64,000 nt of DNA, from assembly GCF_000258175.1 (NCBI RefSeq), contig NZ_JH636049.1, positions 3,821,482-3,885,481 of the forward strand, in the 5' to 3' direction. Below, piece by piece: positions 36,901 through 43,964 of this stretch (positions are counted from its first letter, which is position 1; the number at the start of each line of letters is the position of its first letter). The notes beneath the pieces were generated by a model that did no database searches, was not told where the DNA came from, and saw nothing but the letters and a program-made list of their open reading frames with translations. The stretch comes from Saccharomonospora xinjiangensis XJ-54. GTDB lineage: Bacteria; Actinomycetota; Actinomycetes; Mycobacteriales; Pseudonocardiaceae. Position numbers and translations under genes: made by a program.

Positions 36901-37697
36901 ATGCGCTGGCCAGCCGGAGTCGAAACCCTGTCAACGGCCACGAGGTAACCGCCGTCGTGGCGGACCTCGTCACGAGTGAAGGTGATCCGGTTGCCGTTGC
37001 GGTCGGTCAGCGTGGTGAGCGACCACCGGTCGGCCGCCGTCTCGTCGGGTGCGAAGTGACGCACGAGGCCGGACTGCGGGTCTTCGATGCTGTAGACGTC
37101 GTCGTTCTTACTCAGCGGCCAGCGTGCGCCGAAGGAAGGCAGTACCGGCTCGCCGTCGGGATGGGGATACACCAACGTCTGCGCATCGTCTCCCAGATAC
37201 CGGATGCCGTCCCTGGTGAATTCGAGACGCTGGTCGAGCGTTGACGACCAGCCAGGCCCGAACAACGCGCCGTCCGCGTACCCGGAGGCGTAGGCCCTGC
37301 GCAGGACCAACGGCAGGACACCGGGCAGGGTCACGTCAACGGCGTCGGTGATCATCTGGCCGGACACCACATCGACAGGGTCGCCGCCCCTGCCGTCGCA
37401 ACCGTCGTTGCCGTCAGCCTTCTGCCCGCTGTCCGGCTCTGTGCCGTCGTCCTGGCCGTGCGGCCGAGGTGGGTCCGCCAACGGTGGGGTGTCCGGCGAC
37501 GGGGTCGTGGTGGTGCTGGACGGGGTCGCGGAGCTCTGACCGTTGGAGCCCGGGCGGCCTCCTTTCGCTGCTTCGTACGTGGCGTCCTGAGCTTTGGCGA
37601 CGCTGGAGCTCGCGTCGATCCCGCCGACCTTCTGCGAGGGTTTGCTCGGCGAGCCGCCGTCGGTGTGGGTGCCGCCAGGCCTCTTGGGTTTCGCCAC
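33915..37697 (-). CDS. RHS-repeat polymorphic toxin with HNH/LHH nuclease tip
   Basis: This 1260-residue RHS protein begins with a Pro/Ser/Gly-rich segment. A DUF6531-type start follows (GGDPVDVVSGQMITDAVDVT). Then come about twenty YD repeats of the form YDxxGR/L, ending in the RHS core close (RFPGHYQDTETGLHYNLMRYY, SPDPLGLRPAANPHRYVDNP). The last ~130 residues are the variable toxin: NIHHMLQTQDGPLAELTQSMH with His1189-His1190 matches the LHH group of HNH/Endonuclease VII nucleases. No signal peptide is present; upstream WXG-like genes suggest export by a type VII system. GTG 37697 follows GAGGGGG. Confidence 0.93.
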   Translation of the reverse strand: MAKPKRPGGTHTDGGSPSKPSQKVGGIDASSSVAKAQDATYEAAKGGRPGSNGQSSATPSSTTTTPSPDTPPLADPPRPHGQDDGTEPDSGQKADGNDGCDGRGGDPVDVVSGQMITDAVDVTLPGVLPLVLRRAYASGYADGALFGPGWSSTLDQRLEFTRDGIRYLGDDAQTLVYPHPDGEPVLPSFGARWPLSKNDDVYSIEDPQSGLVRHFAPDETAADRWSLTTLTDRNGNRITFTRDEVRHDGGYLVAVDRVSTPAGQRIGALRLLDGSAEGIQLVRYDYDEQGRLVAITDSTGVPYRYEYDTAGRINAWTDRNGYRYFYDYDEDGRVVRAAGEDGALASIFDYDARNRVTAVINALGHTTTYHYDRFGHLTEVVDPLGNTVAMEYDRYHRLLAHTDGTGNTIRYTLDDNGDPITIDQPDGSSLTIEYENRRPVRMVAADGGIWLRDYDERGNLLAVTDPMGGVIRYSYDSRGHRIARIDPLGRVERYTTDPAGLVISATSAGGETVRFTRDASGRITAISDPHRGVTRQGWTVEGKQLWRVSADGAREEWRYDASGNLVEYRNPVGYTTSFTYGSFGLPTSRTEPDGARYEFTHDHELRLTTVTNPLGLRWRYEFDAAGRLVAEIDFNDRTLRYDYDAADRLIARTNGAGQTVEYSRDVVGRVVRTMSDDGRTTTFAYDAAGRVMRAATQDSVLEYAYDAVGRIVAETVDGRTVAHTYDLAGQRVRRVTPSGAVSMWTYDARGLPESLTTMGGVLSFHHDAAGREVGRTFGHGSLTQAWDPVNQLVGQTIWGQDRRGPRRLQTRGYSYHPDGRVSKVADQLGGTRLFDLDPAGRVTGVRAATWRETYTYDLSGNVAGASYPASDDAAQGARRTQGTLVKQAGRLHYEYDAQGRVVRTLRHTLSGRRREWRYTWDADDHLVGVVTPDGTSWRYRYDAVGRRIGKTRLAPDGSVAEEVEFSWDGAALAEQRIGTGSDQQAVTWDYEPGTYRAACQLHRTWRSGALSQEEIDRTFYAIVTDVVGTPSELVTLDGRIAWRRVTTLWGNGFATGDPGVNCPLRFPGHYQDTETGLHYNLMRYYDVETAAYLSPDPLGLRPAANPHRYVDNPLLWIDPLGLSAFTPLQLGTSKFWTPVEYKGQRVYQRDDLIDPAYVSPEDNYGRTNLKRMTQGLAPMGPDDKPLNIHHMLQTQDGPLAELTQSMHLAQGDYAGSGSYNTLHWKAGTNIPSGIDRDEFAEWKKEYWKDRAKGFGWCPKK

Positions 37698-37706
37698 GGA
37701 ACCCCC

Positions 37707-38408
37707 TCATCCGTTCAGCAACTTGCTGAGGTTCGTCAGGCTGTCGATCAGACTCGTGACGTAGGTGAAGATGCGACCTGCCCACTTGACCACCGCCGCC
37801 ACGATCTGGGCTGCGATCACCGGGATCGTCACCACGAAGATCGCTTCGACCGCCCATACGACCACCCGCGCCACCAGGTCCGCTATCAGGTCGCGGACGA
37901 TCTCGCGGGTCATCTGCACCAAACCGCCTGCGCCCTCGGTGGCCGATGCCATCGCCGCCGAGATCGCCGAAAGACCACCGACGGCCTCCACGTTGTTGGC
38001 CATCATCGCCTGGTACGCGTCGGCCGCCCCGCCCTGCCACCCGGGCAGATCGCCTTCGATGCTCGACGTGAGGTCTTCTGCCATGGTGCCGAGTTGTTCG
38101 GCCATGTTGTTCCAGGTCGCGGCATGGGACATGACCACGTCAGGGATGCCGGTCAGTTCGTCGAGGATCTCCCGCAGCGGCTCGAAATACTCCATGGCCC
38201 AGCCGATCCCGTTGGACAGCAACGCGCTGAACGGATCGAGCACACTGGCGGCGACTTCGAGGCCCAGTCCCACCCCGGCCAGCGCGCCGGAAACCCAGTC
38301 CTCGTTCTGGATCGCGGTGACCAGCCCTTCGACTCCCTCGGCAAGTCCAGAGCCGGTCCACGCCTTGTGGGACGACTCCACAGGAGCGACCAGCGAATCG
38401 TTGCTCAT
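37707..38408 (-). CDS. WXG100-like type VII secretion partner with hydrophobic C-terminus
   Basis: The 233-residue protein has a helical segment containing LPGWQGGAADAYQAMMAN; the W-x-G turn in GWQGGAAD is the hallmark of WXG100/ESX substrates. The C-terminal part has a strong hydrophobic stretch (VVVWAVEAIFVVTIPVIAAQ, IVAAVVKWAG), which could insert in a membrane. It overlaps the EspC-like gene upstream and lies nine bases from the RHS gene. It probably acts as a secretion leader or carrier for the RHS toxin, by analogy with LXG/WXG-linked toxins. Confidence 0.8.
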   Translation of the reverse strand: MSNDSLVAPVESSHKAWTGSGLAEGVEGLVTAIQNEDWVSGALAGVGLGLEVAASVLDPFSALLSNGIGWAMEYFEPLREILDELTGIPDVVMSHAATWNNMAEQLGTMAEDLTSSIEGDLPGWQGGAADAYQAMMANNVEAVGGLSAISAAMASATEGAGGLVQMTREIVRDLIADLVARVVVWAVEAIFVVTIPVIAAQIVAAVVKWAGRIFTYVTSLIDSLTNLSKLLNG

Positions 38409-38719
38409 GGCAGTTCACCGGCCGACTGGATCAGGTCCGCGTGTTCCCTGTCGCGGCTTTCGTAGAGGTCCGCGGCGGCGCGCAACGATTCCGCCGCGAG
38501 CGAGAGGTTCTCCGCGACGAAGTCGATCAGCTCGTCCTGCCGGGCGTGACGGCCTTCGAGGATTCCCGCGATCCACCCGCAGAGCAGCCCGTAAGCCTGG
38601 TCGTTCTGCTGGATGTGCGCGCTGGCGCCCTTCACCGCGTCGAAGCGAGCCCGAATCTGCTCCACCTTGCTCGCGTGCGCGCGGAGTTGCTCGGCGTTGA
38701 CGACGTAGCCGTTGCCCAT
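38405..38719 (-). CDS. EspC-like (DUF2580) type VII secretion protein
   Basis: This 104-residue helical protein, YVVNAEQLRAHASKVEQIRA and then AYGLLCGWIAGILEGRH, resembles the EspC/DUF2580 group. These are small helical-hairpin proteins linked to ESX secretion. GAAGGGG precedes the ATG at 38719; the frame is open far upstream, but that part lies across the YbaB-like gene. Its stop overlaps the next start by four bases. It lies second in the five-gene toxin cassette. Confidence 0.82.
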   Translation of the reverse strand: MGNGYVVNAEQLRAHASKVEQIRARFDAVKGASAHIQQNDQAYGLLCGWIAGILEGRHARQDELIDFVAENLSLAAESLRAAADLYESRDREHADLIQSAGELP

Positions 38720-38721
38720 GG

Positions 38722-39177
38722 TCACCCCTTCTTCAGGAAGGAACGGCTCTCGTAGTCGTCGTCGCCGTCGGGACCCGAGTCGGTCGCTGCGTTCTCGGCC
38801 GGCCCACTGCGCAGGTGTTTCCCGACGGATTCCGCGATCGCCCGCGCAGCGGGTGACTCGGTGCCCACCGTCTCGGCGATGATCTCCTGCGACCGGTCGG
38901 CCAACTGATTCCTCGCCTCGGCGAGTGTCTCCATGATCGTTCGCGAGACCACGTCCGGCTTGGTGCTCTCCATGCGATTGGTCAGCGTGAGATCGACAAG
39001 GGCGCCGGTCGAGTCGATGGTGACCTCGACGAGCCCGCCAGGGTCGGCCACGGTGACCCGGACCTCCTGCAGCCGGGCGCTCATCGTCTGGGTGTCGGCG
39101 GCGAGCTTGTCGATGCGGCCCTTCCACGCGGCCAGCCGCTCGCGAGCACCGTCCGGATCGAGGATGTTCTCGTCCAT
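38722..39177 (-). CDS. YbaB/EbfC-like protein at the head of the T7SS toxin cassette
   Basis: This 151-residue protein has the YbaB/EbfC pattern: an N-terminal helix (LAAWKGRIDKLAADTQTMSA), the beta segment VTVADPGGLVEVTIDSTGAL, and a final helix (IMETLAEARNQLADRSQEII). A charged tail GPDGDDDYESRSFLKKG follows. Such YbaB-like proteins are common first genes of actinobacterial ESX-toxin clusters; their task there is unknown. GGGGGTGG lies just before ATG 39177. The frame is open to 39444, but those codons are not family-like. Confidence 0.82.
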   Translation of the reverse strand: MDENILDPDGARERLAAWKGRIDKLAADTQTMSARLQEVRVTVADPGGLVEVTIDSTGALVDLTLTNRMESTKPDVVSRTIMETLAEARNQLADRSQEIIAETVGTESPAARAIAESVGKHLRSGPAENAATDSGPDGDDDYESRSFLKKG

Positions 39178-39552
39178 GCCACCCCCAAATTGCGCCTGCG
39201 CCTCGCGTCGGAAGGGTAATGAGTCGCCGCGAGCAGGAAAGACACAATCGGCGAAATAGCCCGAATGGCCGCACAATGCGCCTTGTTTCTGCCGTCGAGA
39301 CCGCTGTTTCGGGCCGGGTTCGATTGATCGAGTCGCGTGGGCGTGGACCGGCACGCGGTGTTTGCCCTGCCGGTGGGCACGACGCGTGGCGGGCCGACGT
39401 GATGACGACAGCCGCGTTGTCATGGGGTCGGCCGGAGATCGCAACGCGAGGTGCGGGTGGCGAAGGTCGGTTCAGCGGTAGCCTGTAGCGACTCGTTGTG
39501 GCCATTTCCCACGAGTATTGACGAAGTAGAACGGCTTGAAGGTTCGAAAAAG
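39178..39552. other. Intergenic region between T7SS cassette and orphan SUKH gene
   Basis: It should contain the minus-strand promoter of the T7SS cassette and the plus-strand promoter of the SUKH gene. GC content drops in the last 100 bases. No further gene or repeat is supported. Confidence 0.4.
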
Positions 39553-40095
39553 ATGCCTCTTTGTGAGCGGAACGTTCGGGACATCGTCGAGTTCACCGGC
39601 CCGTACGCCCCGGTCTTCTGGAGCATTTCATGGGAGACGATCGAAAACCGTATCGGGCATGCCTTGCCGAGTGATTACAGGAAGATCTGTGACCTCGTTC
39701 CGCCGGGTAAGTTCTCCGACTTCTTCGTGATCTTACATCCTGTGGGATCCGACTACGGGAACCTTCTGAGGGCGGAGGAGTACGCGGCCGGGGAGTTGAG
39801 GCGTCTGCTGGAGATCTATTCGGCCGACGATGTCCCCGACTACGTTGAAGAGCACAAGCTTTTCCCGTGCCTTCTCACGGACAACGGCGATACCGGATAC
39901 TGGCTTGCGGACTCGGACGACCCGGACGAGTGGACGGTGGTCGTCAGCAGAACTCGCAGTGCCGAATGGTGGAACACTGGACTTTCCCTGAGTTCCCTGA
40001 TTCATGCCCACATCAGCGCGGAGGACATTGCGGAAGGGCCCTTCGGGTCGGTCTTCGAGGACGGTGAGAAGGCGGAATTCGAACCGGTTTTCTGA
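39553..40095 (+). CDS. Orphan SUKH (SMI1/KNR4) family immunity protein
   Basis: This 180-residue protein has the SUKH core WETIENRIGHALPSDYRKIC, then SDFFVILHPVG and FPCLLTDNGDTGYWLADSDD. GAAGG about ten bases before ATG 39553 supports this start; the frame is open to 39451, but the extra codons look unlike coding sequence. It faces away from the T7SS cassette and has no toxin gene beside it. A likely reading is that it protects against a toxin tip made by other strains. Codon use is less GC-rich than its neighbours, which suggests acquisition. Confidence 0.8.
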   Translation: MPLCERNVRDIVEFTGPYAPVFWSISWETIENRIGHALPSDYRKICDLVPPGKFSDFFVILHPVGSDYGNLLRAEEYAAGELRRLLEIYSADDVPDYVEEHKLFPCLLTDNGDTGYWLADSDDPDEWTVVVSRTRSAEWWNTGLSLSSLIHAHISAEDIAEGPFGSVFEDGEKAEFEPVF

Positions 40096-40266
40096 GGTTG
40101 GAATCGTCCGCCGACACAGAAGTTGAGACGTTGTCGCAGGACATGTCACCAGAACGCACGGGGGAGCGGTCGAAGCGACACGCGGGGTGTTCCTCCACAT
40201 GCGACCTCGCCCCCCGGCATCGCGCTGTGCCGCCTTGGTCGGACTCGCGATGCCCGGGGCTGTAAC

Positions 40267-40280
40267 GCGAGTGCACTCGC
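40267..40280. repeat. 14-bp perfect palindrome in an intergenic gap
   Basis: GCGAGTGCACTCGC is a perfect palindrome in the 289-base gap between the orphan SUKH gene and the convergent TetR gene. It may be a protein site or part of a terminator. No gene is supported in this gap. Confidence 0.4.
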
Positions 40281-40384
40281 ACTGGTTGCCGGGCTCGGCC
40301 GCATCCTTCACACGCGGGAGATGAAGGGACGTCGTGCGCGACGGCGGAGGTGGCACAAAGATTCGGTCTCCAGTCCGAGTGTCC

Positions 40385-41011
40385 CTAGGCTGACCTCGCG
40401 AAGGCGGCTTGCAGCGTCGCGTCGATGAACCGTGGAGCCTCCTCGGGGGTCAGGCGACCTGTGGCGATCTCGTCGGCGGCCCCGTGCATCACCACATGGG
40501 TCGTGGCGAGAAGCCAGCTCACAGGAAGGTCGGTGCGGAACGCGCCCTCCCGCTGCCCGCGTTCCAGAAGATCGCGCACCCGCGCTTCCGCCTTCCGATG
40601 GAGTTCGCGGATGCGTGCCGGGGCGAGTTCTTTCTGCGCGGCGGCGAGCAAGGCGCCTGCCTCGCCAACAAGCAGCCAGCTCGATGCGATCAAGCGGCTG
40701 AACGCCTCTCGCGCGTCACCGCCGAGATCGACGTCGGCGAGGACGGCTTCCCCGCGATCGAGGCTGTCGATGAGCGCGGCCTCGATCAACTCGGGTCGCG
40801 TTCGGAAATGGCCGTAGAGTGTCATCCTGCCCACCCCGGCCTCGGAGGCGATCTGGGCCATCGACGCGTCTGGGTTTTTCCGCAGAGTGTCCGCGGCCGC
40901 CCTCAGGATCGCTGCCCGGTTGCGTTGGGCGTCAGCGCGGAGGTTGGCGGCCCGGTGCGCAGGCGAGCCGGCCTCACCTCGGGTGGGCTTACCTGCCTTC
41001 GTGGCTGCCAT
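40385..41011 (-). CDS. TetR-family transcriptional regulator
   Basis: This 208-residue regulator has an N-terminal helix-turn-helix domain: NRAAILRAAADTLRKNPDAS then MAQIASEAGVGRMTLYGHFR. A helical ligand-binding half follows, ending FIDATLQAAFARSA. I start at ATG 41011; GAGGTG lies four bases before it, and GTG 41014 is the other option. It is divergent from a DHA2 exporter, with two near-identical palindromes between them. It therefore probably represses both itself and the exporter until a drug-like ligand binds. Confidence 0.92.
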   Translation of the reverse strand: MAATKAGKPTRGEAGSPAHRAANLRADAQRNRAAILRAAADTLRKNPDASMAQIASEAGVGRMTLYGHFRTRPELIEAALIDSLDRGEAVLADVDLGGDAREAFSRLIASSWLLVGEAGALLAAAQKELAPARIRELHRKAEARVRDLLERGQREGAFRTDLPVSWLLATTHVVMHGAADEIATGRLTPEEAPRFIDATLQAAFARSA

Positions 41012-41023
41012 CACTCACCTCAC

Positions 41024-41047
41024 AACTCGTACGGGAATGTTTGAGTT
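41024..41047. promoter_or_regulatory. TetR operator copy 1
   Basis: AACTCGTACG and TGTTTGAGTT form an imperfect inverted repeat around GGAA. It is the same architecture as the copy that begins exactly 40 bases further on. It overlaps the leader of the TetR gene. Confidence 0.7.
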
Positions 41048-41063
41048 ACCCTACCCGCTTCAT

Positions 41064-41087
41064 AACTCGTACAGGCTTGTATGAGTT
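41064..41087. promoter_or_regulatory. TetR operator copy 2
   Basis: AACTCGTACA and TGTATGAGTT are inverted repeats (nine of ten positions) around GGCT. The site is 17 bases upstream of the exporter ATG, so a bound dimer would block the exporter promoter or ribosome-binding region. Confidence 0.75.
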
Positions 41088-41104
41088 TGGGTTGAGGAGG
41101 AGTC

Positions 41105-42499
41105 ATGGGTAGCTACCCTCAGCGCTGGCGAACGTTGGCGCTGCTCGGGATCGCGCAGTTCATGTTGATCCTGGATGTGACCGTGGTGGCGATCTCGCTG
41201 CCGTTGATGGGTGCCGACCTCGGCCTGGACCGGCAGACGGTGACGTGGGTGGTCAGCGCCTACACGCTCACGTTCGGTGGCTTGATGCTGCTGGGCGGGC
41301 GGATCGCCGACCTGATCGGACCGAGAACGACGGTGCTGGCCGGTCTGGCCGTGTTCACGATCGCGTCGCTGGTGACAGGTGCCGCCCAGGACGGTGTGAT
41401 GGTGTTGACCGGCAGGGTCGGGCAGGGACTGGGTGCGGCGATGCTGTCTCCGGCTGCCCTGTCCGTCGTGGTGCGCCTGTTCGAGGGCGACGAGCGCAAC
41501 AAGGCTCTCGGAATCTGGTCGGCCCTCGGTGGTGGTGGCGCCGCGGTCGGCGTGCTCGTGGGCGGCCTGCTCGCGGCGGGGCCGGGCTGGCCCTGGGTGT
41601 TCTACGTCAACGTGCCGATCGGTGTGATCGTGTTCGCCGGTCTCATCCGTCTGCTTCCGTCGCTGCCTCCTGTACAGACGGGGCAGCGGCGCAGCGTCGA
41701 CGTCTTCGGCGCGCTGCTCGTGACCGCGGCGACTGGATCGGTCATCTACGCCATGATCGGCGCGGGCGAGGTCGGCTGGGTGGCGCCCCGGACGTTGCTC
41801 ACCTTCGCGGCAGGTCTCCTGCTCTACCTGCTCTTCGGTTGGCGCCAGCGGGTCGCGACGGCACCACTGATGGATCTGAGGTTGCTGTCCCGGCGGCCTG
41901 TGGTGGCGGGAACGTTCGTGATCGCGATCGGCACCGCGTTGATGGTGGCGGTGTTCTTCCTCGGCTCCTTCTATCTGCAAAACCACTCCGGGCTCGGCCC
42001 GCTCGTCACAGGGCTGCTGTTCCTGCCTGTCGCGATCGCGACCATGATCGGTGCGCAGCTCGGCGGCAGGATCATCGGAACGTCGGGAGGGCGCGGTTTG
42101 GCGATCGTCGGCCTTGTCGTCGCGGCGGCGGGGCTGGTGATCCCGGCTTTCTGGCCGAGCACGGTCGGCGTGGTCGTGGGCATCAGCGTCGGATCGGCGG
42201 GAATCGGAACCCTGTTCGTGGTCGCGTCCGCGACCGCGCTGGGGCAGGTCCAACCACACGAGGCGGGGATCGCTTCGGGGATCGTGTCAACCTTCCACGA
42301 GTTCGGCGCGTCCGTCGGCGCGGCTGTGGTCTCCAGCATCGCGGCAGCGAGCCTCGCCACCCAGGCCGACAGCGGCTACGTCACGGCGTTCACCGTCACC
42401 GCGATCGCGGCGATCATCGGAGCGGTCGTCGCAGGCTCGCTGATCCCAGGCCGCAAGCCGACGGCGGCGGAGGCGATCCCGGATCGAACCGGTGCGTGA
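41105..42499 (+). CDS. MFS multidrug exporter, DHA2 (14-TM) family
   Basis: This 464-residue transporter is of the EmrB/QacA drug:H+ antiporter-2 type. Signatures are FMLILDVTVVAISLPLMGAD in helix 1, LLLGGRIADLIGPRTTVLAG-like loop residues after helix 2 (LGGRIADLIGPR), and the motif C-like GWPWVFYVNVPIGV. About fourteen hydrophobic segments are seen. GAGGAGG lies five bases before the ATG. Control by the divergent TetR regulator through the two operators is very likely. The substrate is not evident. Confidence 0.92.
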   Translation: MGSYPQRWRTLALLGIAQFMLILDVTVVAISLPLMGADLGLDRQTVTWVVSAYTLTFGGLMLLGGRIADLIGPRTTVLAGLAVFTIASLVTGAAQDGVMVLTGRVGQGLGAAMLSPAALSVVVRLFEGDERNKALGIWSALGGGGAAVGVLVGGLLAAGPGWPWVFYVNVPIGVIVFAGLIRLLPSLPPVQTGQRRSVDVFGALLVTAATGSVIYAMIGAGEVGWVAPRTLLTFAAGLLLYLLFGWRQRVATAPLMDLRLLSRRPVVAGTFVIAIGTALMVAVFFLGSFYLQNHSGLGPLVTGLLFLPVAIATMIGAQLGGRIIGTSGGRGLAIVGLVVAAAGLVIPAFWPSTVGVVVGISVGSAGIGTLFVVASATALGQVQPHEAGIASGIVSTFHEFGASVGAAVVSSIAAASLATQADSGYVTAFTVTAIAAIIGAVVAGSLIPGRKPTAAEAIPDRTGA

Positions 42500-42876
42500 A
42501 CGTGGCTGTCACGCCGGGTGCCACTGAGGTCGTTCGACGTGGTCGCAACGTGGAGTCCGTGATCGAGGACTGGTGTCGCTGACGGAACTCAGCCGACCCG
42601 GCCGGGATCGCCCAGATCAGGCGCCGCCCGGCCGGGTCGGCGAGGACCCGCACGGTCCCCGTGTCTCGTATGCCTTCCTCAGCGGTACGGGCGGTCGTCG
42701 CCCGCCCCCACGTCGAATCGCCCATGCCAACTGTTTTCGATGCGTTTACGCAGCCGGTTCAATGTGGCGGGCGACGGCCTGGGGGATCTCGGGCCTGGTT
42801 GCCCTCGCGGGAGAGCACCAGGTGCTCGCGGAAGGGGACATTCGTCGCGGATGTCGCCATGCCGCGACGGTGGTAC
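42500..42876. other. Decayed region downstream of the exporter
   Basis: No intact gene is supported. A minus-strand stretch around 42590-42690 reads EEGIRDTGTVRVLADPAGRR and LIWAIPAGSAEFRQR, which is protein-like, but it runs on into unlikely sequence. Together with the pseudogene that follows, it suggests gene decay here. Confidence 0.4.
42593..42640. terminator. Perfect 14-bp inverted repeat, possible terminator of the exporter gene
   Basis: CCGACCCGGCCGGG (42593-42606) and CCCGGCCGGGTCGG (42627-42640) are perfect inverted arms with a 20-base loop, 94 bases after the exporter stop. The large loop and the coding-like reading across it leave open that it is a chance product of high GC. Confidence 0.4.
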
Positions 42877-43395
42877 TCAGCCGTAGGCCGTGATCTTTCG
42901 GATCAGCGAGCCGACCGGATGTTGCTCAGGGTTGGTGGTAGACGGCCAGCCGGGGAGAGTCAGATCTGCTGACATGGCCCATGCTGGCTTTGTGTTTGAG
43001 CCGGGGCCGTCGAGGATCTGCACGCCGAACGGGCTCATGTCGTTCTCCGCGTCCCGCGCGGTGAAGCCAGTGGCCGTCAGGATCGTCATCGTGGCCATGG
43101 CCATCGCGGCCAAGACTGCGCCCTGATGCTGCAACGCCGGGTCATTCAGACGGCGGTGCCGCAGCGCGTCCAACGCCTTCCAGCGCAGCCGAGGGTTAAC
43201 ATTCCAGCTCACGAACACAGCACCGTTGTCGGCCTCCGATTCGACGACCACCTCGGCCCCCGCCATCAATTCGCGTACCAAGTCAGGCGCCACTACTGGT
43301 ATGCCAGCCGCTGACAGCTCGTTACGGACCTGGCGGGCCAGTCATTCCAAAGCCGCTCTGGCATCTGCGTGTGCTCTCTCCGCCGTGTCCGCAAA
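42877..43395 (-). pseudogene. Hypothetical gene broken by an in-frame TGA
   Basis: The minus-strand frame from 43395 reads FADTAERAHADARAALE, then TGA at 43344-43342, then LARQVRNELSAAGIPVVAPD and on through VFVSWNVNPRLRWKALDALR to GSLIRKITAYG. Protein-like sequence on both sides of one stop, in the same frame, points to a nonsense mutation. A stop at 43398-43396 also cuts any N-terminus. The intact-looking part after GTG 43293 is 138 residues and could still be made. The family is not recognised. Confidence 0.6.
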
Positions 43396-43677
43396 CTATC
43401 CGATGCCCTGGTCGGAGGGCTGCCTGGCGCTGGTAGTAGCAGTGACGGGCGCGGGATTGGTGGCGGCGACAAGCGGACCAGTGGAGCGGTGGGCTGCATT
43501 GTGCACGGACCGGACGACAAGCGTCGTCAACAGTCGTAGGTTTTCGCATCCATGGCTGTCCGAGATCGCGAATAGACCGCAGCCAGCTGGTGACGACGGG
43601 TTGTAGCCGGACAACACGAGATCGGCCCCTCACCGCGTCGTGCCTGGTGAGGGGCCGTTTCGTGCCGTGACGGACGG
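43396..43677. other. Intergenic region with a tRNA-distal hairpin
   Basis: No gene is supported between the pseudogene and the tRNA. The only clear structure is the hairpin at 43623-43657. Confidence 0.4.
43623..43657 (-). terminator. Hairpin downstream of the tRNA gene
   Basis: CGGCCCCTCACC (43623-43634) and GGTGAGGGGCCG (43646-43657) form a perfect 12-bp stem with an 11-base loop. It starts about 20 bases past the 3' end of the minus-strand tRNA gene and is a likely terminator for it. Confidence 0.7.
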
Positions 43678-43751
43678 TGCCCCCGGTGCGACTCGAACGC
43701 ACACTGGACGGATTTTGAGTCCGCTGCCTCTGCCGATTGGGCTACGGGGGC
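43678..43751 (-). tRNA. tRNA-Leu (anticodon CAA) with a short variable loop
   Basis: Folded by eye on the minus strand, this 74-base gene gives a 7-bp acceptor stem (GCCCCCG with CGGGGGC), a short D arm, an anticodon stem GCGGA/TCCGT with loop CTCAAAA, and a T arm GTGCG/CGCAC with loop TTCGAGT. The anticodon CAA reads UUG, so leucine is expected; the discriminator base is A, as in tRNA-Leu. CCA is not encoded. The variable region is only five bases, whereas normal bacterial tRNA-Leu has a long arm. The third D-stem position is the last firm pair. Confidence 0.9.
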
Positions 43752-43964
43752 GTGGTCCGGAGTTTACTCCCCGTCGCCGCATCGGGTGGCGGCGGGGGTT
43801 ATCGCCGTCGCAACATGCTCGTTCTGTTGCCGTCACGGAGGGACGTGATGATCACTGCACGTGGTGAACGCCATCCCGGCTCGGTCGGCGATAGCGGTAA
43901 CCTCGATGTGGCGCTTGCGCCACGGCTTGATCCCAGACCCGTCGATCGTTCCAGGAGGAGCCCG

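Noticed and set aside
33915..37697. YD repeats of the RHS gene as a CRISPR or DNA repeat array
   Set aside because: The repeats are protein-level YDxxGR motifs with variable DNA; there is no constant repeat with unique spacers.
43737..43964. Upstream extension of pdtaR
   Set aside because: It would start inside the tRNA-Leu gene; GTG 43965 has a strong Shine-Dalgarno and the family start.
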